In this document: piece by piece, positions 13,445 to 18,697 of the stretch
How positions within the stretch are numbered: the stretch's first letter is position 1
Layout of the letters: the number at the start of each line of letters is the position of its first letter
Source of the DNA: Chromera velia
Lineage: Eukaryota > Sar > Chromeraceae
NCBI GenBank assembly: GCA_018398765.1
Contig: JAHBMJ010000022.1
Coordinates: forward strand, 27,501 to 59,424
Reading direction: 5' to 3'
Length of the DNA: 31,924 bases
Notes under the pieces: generated by a model
The model's input: only the letters and a program-made list of their open reading frames with translations
Database searches by the model: none
What the model was told of the DNA's origin: nothing
Program-made: the position numbers and the translations under genes

Positions 13445-15948
13445 TGCCTTGTTTTAGCAGGTGGAAATGATTGACTTTTACTCACTTGCTCTCTTTTTCA
13501 CTGACTCTCTTTACTTATCCTCGTTCATTCGATCGTCGAGTTTTCATTCATTCAGAGCTTGAGAGAGGGCAGGTACTTGGGGATCACCTTTTTCCTTTTT
13601 TTGTTCCTTCCTCCCTTCCTTCCTTCCTGCCATGCCTTCGTTCGTTCCTTCTTTTGTTTGTTAACTTAGTCTGGGTGTTCGCATGCATGCATGTCGCGAT
13701 CTCGGGATCTCGGGATGGATGGATGACTGCAGGGCCCGGTTCTGTCTCATGAGTGCCCCGCTACTGTGCTGGTCAGTCTGGATCGACTGGCCTCCGTATT
13801 TCCTCTGTGTTCGTGTTCGTGTGCGTGGGTGTGAATTTTGGAAGGTGGTTGAGTGTAGATGTTCTTTATTCTTTCATTTGGGGAATCATTCAACACAACA
13901 CGGCATCAAATTAAGGACGTGAAAATGGTTCTAGCTCTTCTGGTGAACCCAAAGTAAATCAACCTATATATGAACCCATGAATGCTTGAAAGAAAGAATG
14001 CACGCAGGATGAGCATCAAGAGGAACATAATCGCGGTCCGGGTCTCTCAAGCCAAGCTGGTCGCTCACATCTCCGACCTGTCCATTCTCACCGAGACGCT
14101 GGTATTCTCCTGCAAGATGCTCTTGACCCTCAACGTTGCCTTCTTCCTCTGTCTGACCGCGGTCTTCATCGGGGAGACCGACGACAGACACACGAACAGA
14201 AAACCTGTGACGATTGTGAATGCCCCCAGGGGTTTTGGTCTGGAGGGCTTCGGGGACATGGAAGCGTTCCTGAACGCCTCTGCCCTCAAGGCTCTGGTCG
14301 CCTACCTCTGTGTAGAGGTCCTCTTTGCACTCTCCGTGTGTCCTCTTCTGGGCTCAATCTGGAGCGCCGAGAATTCCTTCGGCCGTCTGGACCCTCAAAG
14401 GCTCATCTGGAGTTCGCGGGGGAAAGGGAAAACAGAGGGAGGGGAAGAGAAGAATGCAAACGTGGGCATTGATGAAGAAGGGGAACGAGGGGAGAGACAA
14501 GAAAAGGAATCAGAGAACGATGAGGAAAAAGAAGAAAAAGAGGGGGAGAAAGAAGAAGAACAAATTGTCTCTCGTGGGCCCTGGGGGTTGTCGTACTTCG
14601 ACTTCCCTCCCGGCCTCTCCAGAGAGACCCGGAAGGCGAAAGTTCCGAGAATGGAAAGCGCCAGGCTGTACATACGGGCAAGGCGGCAGGAGGTGGTGGC
14701 ACAGTACGTTCTTGCAGGGGCTGCCGTGACCTTTCTTCTGCTCCTGCTGCTGCTGTTCACGGTGGTGGGTCTGGCGGGTGAGTGGTTTCCCCTCCGGCAC
14801 AAACAGTTCGTGCTTCGGGAGTATTTGCTCTCAAGTCTTCTGGTGTTCTGCTTCGCCCTGGGGTTTCCCTTCTTCTTGGGGATCGCTGAAGGGATCGTCG
14901 TATGGTCAGTCAGTCAGTCAGTCAGTCAATCAGTCAATTAGTCAATCATTCAGTCAGTCAATCAGTCAATCCGTCAATCCATTAGTCAGTCAGTCCGTCC
15001 GTCAGTCCGTCCAGTCAGTCAGTCAATCAGTCAGTCAGTCAGTCAGTCAGTCAGTCCGTCCGTCAATCATTCAGTCAGTCGCTCGGTCGGTCGGTCAGTC
15101 AGTCAGTCAGTCAGTCAGCCAGTGTCTTCTGCTACTCTGAGTCTCTTCAATGTGGCAGCCTCTTTGTCTGTTCATGGGTGCTTTCTGCAAGAAGGGAGAA
15201 GGCCAATGTACATGGAGGACTTCCGTGGAATGCATGCAGGGGGCTAGTGACGATCGAATTCATCCGAAAAACTTGTAGTGCATGAACTTTGTCTCTTCCC
15301 CCCTTTGTGTGTGTGTTTGTGTATGTGCGTGTGCGTGCGTATCACTTTCCCTCTTTCCCTCCTTCGTATTTCTCTCTCTCTCTCTCTCTCTCTCTATGCA
15401 GGGCAAGTTTCCGTTCTGGAGTTTTCGACTGGCTCCTCAACTGCTGTCCTTCTATCCTCTCGTTCCCGGAACTCACACAGTCACGTTGGGTCTGTCTGTC
15501 TCTCCGTCCCTCCTTACCGTCGTCTCATCTTTCTTTTTTCCTTTGTTCCTGACTTCTGTCCCTCTTCCTTTGCTTCTTCCTTCCTCCCTTCTCTCTTGCT
15601 GGTTTCGCTTCCGTACCCTCTTTCTCGATGTCATTTTTATGGCTCGATGGATGCTTGGTTGATTTGAAATGTTCATGATTTGCGGAGCGATTGTGGTTTC
15701 GTGACTTCTCGGGGGAGAAACTGCTTAATGTGAAGGAGACTGATTGACTCCTTCGTTAGCCTCCCACAAGTCACACAAAAAGGTCTATGACTTAATTTCC
15801 GATAAATGGACGCGTGCCCTCACGTGCATGATCGATTGCCTGATGGAGTCACTGCAGGCACATCTCTCCAGGGATGGACGTCGTGAAGTCCCTTGACGGC
15901 ACTCCCACCGCCGACTGGGTGGTGCCTGCGCCTGCTGCGGTGTTCTGA
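348..15948 (+). CDS. Mosaic receptor-like membrane protein (EGF, ten sushi, EGF, GAIN/GPS-like, multi-TM); 5' partial, multi-exon
   Basis: This entry spans a spliced gene whose start lies left of the window. The exons, described separately, encode an EGF-like piece, ten sushi/CCP modules, a complete EGF module, a stalk, a GAIN-like region ending in a GPS-like Cys-rich motif, one membrane segment, a long hydrophilic region with coiled coil, and at least four further membrane segments. I joined exons by GT-AG sites and phase: all ectodomain modules are phase 1-1 and later exons keep the frame to a TGA at 15946-15948. The order of adhesive modules, GAIN/GPS and several membrane helices is that of adhesion GPCRs and polycystin-1-like proteins. 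I see no PLAT domain, seven-helix signature or polycystin channel signature, so I name no family. The likely place is the cell surface, with the modules outside. Weak points are the region 11167-11528, the donor of sushi exon 3, and the last two junctions. Confidence 0.7.
648..866 (+). CDS. Sushi/CCP exon 1
   Basis: One 73-codon sushi (complement control protein) module lies between acceptor TTCGCAG and donor GTGAGG, phase 1-1. The four module cysteines are present (TCDE, YTCAS, FSCTG, PTCSG), as is the tryptophan before the last cysteine (STWKGTPP). Sushi modules are extracellular beta-sandwich units that bind proteins or glycans. This copy is divergent from copies 2-9 and resembles copy 10 (WKGTPP in both), so the two outer copies look oldest and the inner ones more recently amplified. 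Confidence 0.82.
1263..1487 (+). CDS. Sushi/CCP exon 2
   Basis: A 75-codon sushi module, phase 1-1, lies between acceptor TTTCCCGCAG and donor GTGCGA. It starts VSCDEVND and carries the array consensus GYQLVGSGTPTFTC and SVWQGGTVPTC, with all four cysteines and the tryptophan. At nucleotide level it is almost the same as exon 6 (3312-3536), with about seven visible differences in 225 nt, while the introns around the two exons share nothing obvious. Confidence 0.85.
1705..1926 (+). CDS. Sushi/CCP exon 3 with damaged donor
   Basis: A 74-codon sushi module follows acceptor CAATGCAG. It reads VSCDETTDSQPN and ends SEWQGTVPTC, with four cysteines and the tryptophan. The usual end TGCACAG|GTGAG is here TGCACAGTTAAG: one G of the junction seems lost. 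Splicing at the remaining GT (1926-1927) would leave phase 0 and break the frame with the next phase-1 exon. Read-through adds about 23 residues and stops with TGA at 1989-1991. The exon may be skipped, which costs nothing in frame because it is phase-symmetric, or it may serve as a truncating terminal exon. Confidence 0.7.
2223..2429 (+). CDS. Sushi/CCP exon 4, degenerate
   Basis: A sushi-derived exon of 69 codons, phase 1-1, lies between acceptor CCTCACGCAG and donor GTGAGT. It is six codons shorter than its neighbours because the segment after QPNT is deleted (PNTRSNSGQ). The third cysteine is replaced: the array's FTCTG is FTYTA here, TGC to TAC. A sushi fold needs two disulphides, so this copy would lose one. 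It still has an open frame and good splice sites, so it may be made but poorly folded, or it is an early decaying copy. Confidence 0.72.
2481..2518 (+). pseudogene. Relict 3' end of a sushi exon inside an intron
   Basis: About 50 bp after exon 4 the intron contains TGGCAGGGAGGCACGCTGCC followed by TTCTTGCACAG and GTAGGT. This is the W-Q-G-G-T-L-P-S-C-T end of a sushi exon with its donor, but with no 5' part or acceptor in front. It looks like the leftover of a deleted or partly duplicated sushi exon. Confidence 0.7.
2809..3033 (+). CDS. Sushi/CCP exon 5
   Basis: A 75-codon module, phase 1-1, lies between acceptor TCTGTCTGCAG and donor GTGAGT. It starts VSCDEVNDSPPN, carries GYQLVGSGTPTFTC and ends SEWQGGTVPMC. 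Four cysteines and the tryptophan are present. The final cysteine context has Met in place of the usual Thr. Confidence 0.84.
3094..3164 (+). repeat. Three copies of a 20-bp direct repeat
   Basis: CTCAGATTTGTTGGCACACG occurs at 3094, 3114 and 3145 in the intron between sushi exons 5 and 6. The first two copies are exactly abutting and the third is 11 bp further on. No coding role is visible. Confidence 0.85.
3312..3536 (+). CDS. Sushi/CCP exon 6
   Basis: A 75-codon module, phase 1-1, lies between acceptor CTCTTCTGCAG and donor GTGAGC. It starts VSCDEVNDSSPN, with the array consensus and SEWQGGTVPTC. It is the near-twin of exon 2; the differences include the E-to-V change before WQGG in exon 2 and a few silent or single-residue changes. 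Confidence 0.85.
3929..4153 (+). CDS. Sushi/CCP exon 7
   Basis: A 75-codon module, phase 1-1, lies between acceptor CGCTGCAG and donor GTGAGC. It starts VSCDETTDSQPN and has the GYQLVGSGTPTFTC core. Its 3' half matches exon 6 almost exactly, while its 5' half is of the DETTD type seen in exons 3, 8 and 9. This mosaic pattern suggests exchange between copies. Confidence 0.85.
4446..4667 (+). CDS. Sushi/CCP exon 8
   Basis: A 74-codon module, phase 1-1, lies between acceptor TTGTTGCAG and donor GTCCGT. It starts VSCDETTDTQPN and ends SEWQGTVPTC, one residue shorter than most copies, as in exon 3, to which it is closest. All four cysteines are present and its donor is intact, unlike exon 3. Confidence 0.84.
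4960..5184 (+). CDS. Sushi/CCP exon 9
   Basis: A 75-codon module, phase 1-1, lies between acceptor ATCTGTGCAG and donor GTGAGT. It starts VSCDETTDTQPN and ends SEWQGGTVPTC. It has Lys in place of Asn in the array's CNNGYQ (CKNGYQ). Four cysteines and the tryptophan are present. Confidence 0.84.
5566..5790 (+). CDS. Sushi/CCP exon 10, divergent
   Basis: A 75-codon module, phase 1-1, follows acceptor TCCCCGCAG. It starts VPCDETSDPQPN and ends SSWKGTPPDC, then F and a split codon. Four cysteines and the tryptophan are present. It differs from copies 2-9 and resembles copy 1. Its donor is the first GTCAGT of a long (GTCA)n microsatellite. The frame also stays open through the whole downstream intron into EGF exon 2, so retention of that intron would give a Ser/Val/Gln-rich linker. 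Confidence 0.82.
5791..6114 (+). repeat. Intron filled by (GTCA)n microsatellite with a 12-bp higher-order repeat
   Basis: The intron between sushi exon 10 and EGF exon 2 begins with GTCAGTCAGT and continues as (GTCA)n to about 6002. A nested 12-bp unit, GTCAAGCAGTCA, is repeated several times near 5850-5925. The intron is 324 nt, a multiple of three, and has no stop in the frame that joins its two exons. Every unit offers a donor-like GTCAGT and an acceptor-like CAG. Confidence 0.85.
6115..6243 (+). CDS. Calcium-binding-type EGF exon 2
   Basis: A 43-codon complete EGF module, phase 1-1, lies between acceptor TTGTGTGCAG and donor GTGAGT. It begins D-F-N-E-C, has six cysteines (NEC, HNC, ATC, FEC, SC, EC) and ends GDGVQEC. 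The D-x-N-E start, together with the Asn/Asp and aromatic positions, is the calcium-binding EGF pattern, which stiffens tandem extracellular modules. The donor is again followed by a short CAGT run. Confidence 0.88.
6378..6547 (+). repeat. 37-bp direct repeats flanking an inverted repeat, intronic
   Basis: A 37-bp sequence starting GGGCCGGGCAGGAGAGCTCG occurs at 6378-6414 and again at 6511-6547. Between the copies lies an inverted repeat, TTTCATACAGAATTCT (6424-6439) against AGAATTCTGTATGAAA (6456-6471), and a further TTCTGTATGAAAGTAAA. It may be a small insertion footprint or local duplication. No gene is seen in it. Confidence 0.8.
6840..6856 (+). CDS. Putative 17-nt micro-exon of the receptor gene
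   Basis: Acceptor TTATGTGCAG (ending 6839) and donor GTGAGT (6857) enclose 17 nt. They take the phase-1 end of EGF exon 2 and hand a complete codon to the exon at 7189, adding F-T-S-G-P-V. Without it the phases of its neighbours do not match, which is the main support. Micro-exons this small are easily mispredicted. Confidence 0.5.
7189..7317 (+). CDS. Stalk exon a
   Basis: This 43-codon exon, phase 0-0, lies between acceptor CTTTGTGCAG and donor GTCGGT. It encodes VRVICEPDGSTPAAEVTSN and a Gln-rich helical piece with one cysteine. I recognise no domain. By position it links the EGF module to the GAIN-like region. The intron after it (7318-7827) holds CT, GT, GCT and GA simple repeats and no visible exon. 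Confidence 0.62.
7338..7415 (+). repeat. CT, GT and GCT simple repeats, intronic
   Basis: Consecutive (CT)n, (GT)n and (CTG)n runs lie in the 510-nt intron 7318-7827, which also has a (GA)n run near 7509. I see no exon in it. Confidence 0.75.
7828..7956 (+). CDS. Stalk/GAIN-like exon b
   Basis: A 43-codon exon, phase 0-0, lies between acceptor GATTCTGCAG and donor GTCAGT. It encodes a helical, Ala/Ser/Glu-rich segment with one cysteine, ending SAVETISNLL. The pattern of helices before a beta-rich part fits the alpha-helical subdomain of GAIN folds. The next intron (7957-8067, 111 nt) begins with a (GTCA) run, is a multiple of three, and has no in-frame stop, so retention is possible. Confidence 0.62.
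8068..8278 (+). CDS. GAIN-like exon c
   Basis: The exon follows acceptor GTGCCTCCAG and ends before GTTGGT in phase 1. It encodes a Gly/Ser linker (about residues 12-35), a hydrophobic strand GGVVVVTAP and a helix ending AAAVKILQAVDNI. The helix with Leu-x-x-Val-Asp-x-Ile resembles the last helix of the GAIN helical subdomain that precedes the beta sandwich. Identification is by pattern only. Confidence 0.6.
8528..8578 (+). repeat. GGAA-type simple repeat, intronic
   Basis: A (GGAA)n run follows CATGCATT words in the intron between GAIN-like exons c and d. No exon is seen in the 349-nt intron. Confidence 0.7.
8628..8789 (+). CDS. GAIN-like exon d
   Basis: The exon joins at phase 1 on both sides (acceptor ACATGTGCAG, donor GTGAGT). 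It encodes alternating hydrophobic strands, EVTVIKTETLSIAVQSS and ASIQLELADTTTI, as expected for the start of the GAIN beta sandwich. The phase match with exon c and with the long exon at 9125 is exact. Confidence 0.62.
9125..9739 (+). CDS. GAIN-like long exon e
   Basis: A 615-nt exon, phase 1-1, lies between acceptor TGCGTGCAG and donor GTCAGT. It encodes about 205 residues: LPQTGAYEGIVRTIRQSL, a Ser/Arg/Ala-rich low-complexity stretch, an acidic stretch, then strands such as NIATVELSSPEQN, VYRLGRTGGVWVVECAQLD and NEEWTHDG. The last part has the spacing of the final GAIN strands, with a tryptophan just before the GPS cysteine. The low-complexity insert in the middle is unusual for a GAIN domain. 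Confidence 0.62.
10010..10113 (+). CDS. GPS-like motif exon
   Basis: This 104-nt exon completes a Gly codon and then encodes CAITGADGGE, a linker, then IVCTCEIRAMEAVFSI. The layout W-x4-C, about 17 residues, C-x-C, then a hydrophobic strand is that of the GPS motif closing a GAIN domain in adhesion GPCRs and polycystin-1-like proteins. The cleavage tripeptide His-Leu-Thr/Ser after C-x-C is Glu-Ile-Arg here, so self-cleavage is not expected. The exon ends in phase 0 before GTGGGT. Confidence 0.62.
10168..10323 (+). repeat. 68-bp tandem repeat, about 2.3 copies, intronic
   Basis: A 68-bp unit starting GGGCCCTTCGTTCCTTGGCC repeats at 10168, 10236 and, in part, 10304, with no visible differences between copies. 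It contains TTTCATACAGAAT, also found in the inverted repeat of the 6.4-kb intron. A (CGAT)n run lies just upstream at 10134-10155. Confidence 0.85.
10578..10676 (+). CDS. Post-GPS exon
   Basis: A 33-codon exon, phase 0-0, lies between acceptor CATTCAG and donor GTCAGT. It encodes YVEPPASAPTSGT, then LEDLPRVGYVFLLQT. The position between the GPS-like motif and the first membrane helix suggests the short tether. The hydrophobic end may begin the first helix, which continues in the next exon. Confidence 0.58.
11110..11166 (+). CDS. First transmembrane exon
   Basis: A 19-codon exon lies between acceptor CTCATGCAG and donor GTAGGT, phase 0. It encodes VSVSSFFIFLVLAILLQTS, one membrane-spanning helix. 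With the preceding GYVFLLQT it forms a strongly hydrophobic segment after the GPS-like motif, the expected place of TM1. The frame also stays open beyond 11166 to a stop in the 3' direction, so the donor is a prediction. Confidence 0.58.
11529..11782 (+). CDS. Cytosolic-type basic exon (left boundary uncertain)
   Basis: The right end is firm: the donor GTGAGT follows ATTCGAAA in phase 2, matching the next exon. The left end is not. An acceptor at ACATTCAG gives phase 0, as needed after TM1, while a better-looking acceptor at 11392 would need another phase. The exon encodes a Lys/Arg/Ser/Gln-rich segment (SDKTKEKKRGS, KGKEKVKQQAV) ending in a helix, ALQEVTARAKALFGSEGHVQR. It is hydrophilic, as expected for the cytosolic side after TM1. 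Confidence 0.5.
11908..13407 (+). CDS. Large cytosolic-type exon with coiled coil and Ser/acidic tracts
   Basis: A 1.5-kb exon joins in phase 2 on both sides (acceptor GACTGTGCAG, donor GTTGGT). It opens with FFNPRRIVAFHLSRGVCF and a Cys-rich basic patch (GRCRCSCLRRAF, about residues 33-44), followed by a charged helix (SVEERKEYELDQRERQKALW), a Lys-rich tract, a Ser/Asp tract, a second coiled coil (LAWREQEKELREKLQTLKKK) and long Ser/Glu/Lys low-complexity sequence to the end. It is highly hydrophilic and probably a cytosolic loop between TM1 and TM2. I recognise no catalytic domain and no PLAT domain. Confidence 0.65.
13733..13771 (+). CDS. Candidate 39-nt micro-exon
   Basis: Acceptor GACTGCAG and donor GTCAGT enclose 39 nt that fit phase 2-2 exactly, adding 13 residues (ARFCLMSAPLLCW) between the large cytosolic exon and the multi-membrane exon. 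Direct splicing from 13407 to 14008 also keeps frame, so this exon may be alternative or false. Confidence 0.42.
14008..14904 (+). CDS. Multi-transmembrane exon
   Basis: The exon follows acceptor GCACGCAG and ends in phase 2 at a GTCAGT donor. It encodes four clear membrane helices: LLTLNVAFFLCLTAVFIG (about 14117-14173), LKALVAYLCVEVLFALSVC (about 14285-14353), LAGAAVTFLLLLLLLFTVVG (about 14709-14777) and LSSLLVFCFALGFPFFLGIA (about 14824-14890). A Glu/Lys-rich loop lies at about 14420-14570 between the second and third. The helices are paired, as in polytopic receptors or polycystin-1-like proteins. Homology is not clear enough to name a family. Confidence 0.75.
14905..15117 (+). repeat. 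(GTCA)n microsatellite starting at a splice donor
   Basis: The intron after the multi-membrane exon begins GTCAGTCAGTCAG and continues as GTCA units with GTCAATCA and GTCC variants to about 15117. The first repeat unit is itself the 5' splice site. The rest of the intron to 15401 carries CT repeats just before the acceptor. Confidence 0.85.
15402..15479 (+). CDS. Penultimate receptor exon
   Basis: After a (TC)n tract and acceptor TATGCAG, this exon completes a Trp codon and encodes ASFRSGVFDWLLNCCPSIL then SFPELT. It ends in phase 2 at the weak donor GTCACG. That donor was chosen because it joins the coding-looking terminal exon in frame. Without splicing, the frame runs on to a TGA at 15550-15552 through low-complexity Ser/Leu sequence. 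Confidence 0.5.
15858..15948 (+). CDS. Proposed terminal exon of the receptor gene
   Basis: After acceptor GTCACTGCAG the frame that fits the upstream exon reads HISPGMDVVKSLDGTPTADW, then VVPAPAAVF and TGA. The composition looks coding, the other two frames stop at once, and the phase fits. This would be a short cytosolic or lumenal tail. The downstream stretch to 16100 is purine-rich and looks like a 3' UTR. Confidence 0.48.
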
Positions 15949-17298
15949 TTCTGTTCAAAGCTGGAGAGGAAAGGAAAGGGAAAGGGGAAAGGAGAGAAAG
16001 ACGCAAGAGGACGCAACAAGACTGTCTTGATTGGGTGGCAACGGAAAGGGAAAAGGGGAAACGGGAAAAAGAAATGCGATTCATTCATTCATTCATTCAT
16101 TCATTGGTTCTGTTGTCATACATCGAAGTTGCCGAAGGGGAAAGCAGAGGAAGGGAAAGGAAAATAAGGTGATGAGACTTTCAAATGTTGTTTAGGTGCA
16201 TGGTGAGTATGCCTTCCCTCATTCGACTCGTTCGCTCTGGTTTTCTCTTTTGCGCTTGAACAGTGTATACACTTATGGAAAGTGGACAGAAAAGAGACGC
16301 AAGGGAAAGGCAACTTTTTGAACCGGGCGGCGCACTAACTTCCTCCACTTGTGTCGGCCTCATGTGGAAAAATCAGGCCGCTTAATTGATGTGCACGCAC
16401 GCGCACGCACATTGTGTGCATTCTTCGAAAGAGAAAGAGGGATCATACAGCTTGGCGTCACACATGCAGGGAGTGACTGATTACACATGAAGGGAAACCA
16501 ATTAACTGACGGACACAATCGATCAACCTTGTATGCACGCTCTCCTTCCACCCCATCGATGACTCTCTTCTTCCTTTCTCTCCGAGTCTGTCATCAACAT
16601 TTGTCTCTCCCTCCCTCCCACCAGGTAACACTTCTCACCACACTTCATGACAATGCATGCTATCGAACAAACAAACAATCAAACAGAGGACACGTTTCGG
16701 CGGTAGCAGGATGAGCTCGGATGGATCACAAAGACCCGGAAATTTTGCGGCATAGGGGGGAAACTTTTGAATGCATCCAGTGTCAGAACAAGCATGTCGA
16801 AGAAGACTAACAATTTGAGGACGGCAATGTACGTCACAAGTTTTCTTATGCTCGCGAGGGATCGACCCTGGAAGGGAGTGAAGAAAAAGTAAAAAGAAAA
16901 AAGAGAGAATTCTCCCCTGGTTCTGCGATTATTCTGATACAGGAAAAGGGTGGATAGAGTCTGATAGAGGAATGTACGTCGGTTGACCAGGTGAGCCCAT
17001 GCATTTGGGAGACCTGCTGTCTCATTCAATGTTCAGTACCTATATAATAATTCTTAGTCGCTGATTATCGCTAATTAATTAATGGATCAAAAATTGAATA
17101 ATCATGCATCGTTTTACAACTTATTATAACTTAATTTAAATATAAGAATGAGTACTAATATATTTTCATTAATGTGTAATAATTTTGCGCGCTGACGTTA
17201 TGCTCTGACAAACCTTGCATGCTGTATGACGCTACTCGCATGCAGATCACAAACCTAAAGAATTGCGGACGTCAGACCTCTCTCTTTGCTTTCCGTTC
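15949..17298. other. Non-coding stretch between the receptor gene and the satellite
   Basis: I see no supportable gene here. It begins purine-rich (GGAAAGGGAAAGG near 15960-16060), has an (ATTC)n run at 16081-16106, and becomes AT-rich after 17040. Several TGCATGC words occur (16653, 17217, 17239). A minus-strand frame at 16679-17029 has one hydrophobic stretch but no other support. Confidence 0.7.
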
Positions 17299-18341
17299 CA
17301 TGATATCATCATGTAGGGTTGCTAAAAAACAAGTAAAAACAAGCTTTGAAAAAAAAGGGCCATGATATCATCATGTGGGGTTGCTAAAAAAAAAAAGTTT
17401 TGAGAAAAAAAAGTCATGATATTATCATGTATGGTTGTTAAAAAAAATGTTTTAAAAAAAACGTGTCATGATATATCATGATATTATCAAGTGGGGTTAT
17501 TAAAAAACATGGTTTGAAAAAAATGGGCCATGATATTATTATGTGGGGTTGTTAAAAAAAATGTTTTGGAAAAAACGGGCCATGATATTATCTTGTATGG
17601 TTGTTAAAAGACGTGCTTTTAAAAAAATGGGCCATGATATTATCAAGTGGGGTTATTAAAAAACAAGTTTTGAAAAAAACGGGCCGTGATATTATCATAC
17701 CCCCTTGTCACTATCGACTGAAACTTCTTAGGAAATTCAAGTTCAGCCTAAGTTCTGCGCTTTTCACCTATAAAGTTCAAGTCTATTCCGAAGTTCTGCG
17801 CTACGTCAATCTTTACCAGTGTTCAACACCATAGTGTAACCACATATTGTTTTACATGAAATTTAACAGTCAGTCTTTCTCCCGCGCGAGGCTTCCACGT
17901 GCTGTTTTGACGCAGCGACGTACATGTCAAACGTAACTGCACTTTTCACTTTGGTAACGGCCGAAGATCCCTCTATCCGCCTGTGTCATCCTCAGCTTTT
18001 ATACTTTCAACTCTCTCTTAGTTTCTTCTTTTGTGAGCTAGGCTGTCTAAACCTCCTTCGTCAACCACTTGTTTTCTCTCCTAGTTTCTCTCTATACTAA
18101 CTTCTGTCCTGCATCCCTCCGAAGTTCTGCACCCTTTATCTCAAAGCACACTCCGAACTTCTGCAACAAAGTTCAAGACTATTCCAAACTTCTGCAGTCT
18201 CAATTCAAGGAGTCGATAGTGACAAGGGGGTATATCATCATATGGGGTTGTTAAAAAAAATGCTTTGAAAAAAACGGGCCATGATATCATTAAGTGGGGT
18301 GGTTAAAAAACGTGCTTTGAAAAAAACGGGCCATGATATTA
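17299..18341. repeat. 52-bp AT-rich satellite array with palindromic core
   Basis: About ten degenerate units of roughly 52 bp run head to tail: GGGCCATGATATTATCAT, then a GTGGGGTTGTTAAAAAA block and a TTTTGAAAAAAAC block. Unit starts are near 17299, 17359, 17413, 17465, 17528, 17580, 17632, 17684, 18279 and 18331. Each carries the palindrome ATGATATTATCAT or ATGATATCAT. Unit 8 is split by the MITE at 17700-18230. No coding function is seen. Confidence 0.85.
17700..18230. mobile_element. 531-bp non-autonomous TIR element (MITE) with TA target duplication
   Basis: The ends are perfect 20-bp terminal inverted repeats, CCCCCTTGTCACTATCGACT at 17700-17719 and its complement at 18211-18230. They are flanked by TA at 17698-17699 and 18231-18232. 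The element interrupts one unit of the satellite, so insertion is later than the array. Inside, subterminal direct repeats occur (AAAGTTCAAG, CTATTCC, AGTTCTGC) at both ends. There is no transposase ORF. TA duplications are typical of Tc1/mariner-like elements, so a related transposase elsewhere in the genome is inferred to mobilise it. Confidence 0.88.
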
Positions 18342-18347
18342 AATATA

Positions 18348-18697
18348 GCTTTCCGGGGTCGTTCGCACGCTTGCATGCGTTATAGATCTATTTGGCACGC
18401 CGCGCGGGCTTTCCGGGGCCATGCAGACCGCGCTTCCAGTTGTCCACAATCGGAGCGTCTCCTCAATTATTAACCGTAGACGGAAGCTCGGACAAGGGGA
18501 CTTTGAGACCCACAGACTGGCTGCTCAGTTCGGCTTCCACAAAGGCCAGCCGTAAACATATAATCCGCAGTCACTGTGAGTCTCGACGACCGCTTCGTTG
18601 TGATTCAAGACAAAAGGTTTTCTTCTAGACGTGCAAGGCCCGCCCGCTCGTCTCTGCCGTCTGTTCCAATTCGAGTCCATTCCCTGTCGCAAGTGAG
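18348..18697 (+). promoter_or_regulatory. Upstream region of the AsnRS gene
   Basis: This short GC-richer stretch separates the satellite from the AsnRS start codon. It holds two copies of GCTTTCCGGGG (18348-18358 and 18408-18418), 60 bp apart, and a TTGCATGCG word at 18371. It is probably promoter plus 5' UTR. No clear TATA box or experimental start is visible, so the assignment rests on position. Confidence 0.4.

Noticed and set aside
7189..15479. PLAT domain or polycystin channel signature
   Set aside because: I looked for a PLAT beta sandwich after the first membrane helix and for a channel pore motif and saw neither, so I do not call the gene a polycystin.
15278..15667. ORFs over the CT-rich tract near 15.3-15.6 kb as a separate gene
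   Set aside because: Ser/Leu runs come from (TC)n and CTTCC repeats; only 15402-15479 fits a splice phase.
16679..17029. Minus-strand ORF of 116 codons with one membrane-like stretch
   Set aside because: A hydrophobic segment and one acceptor-like site are present, but there is no partner exon, no domain and AT-rich surroundings.
17299..18341. CRISPR array or tandem gene remnants in the 52-bp repeats
   Set aside because: There are no unique spacers, no open frame and degenerate A-rich units; it is a satellite.
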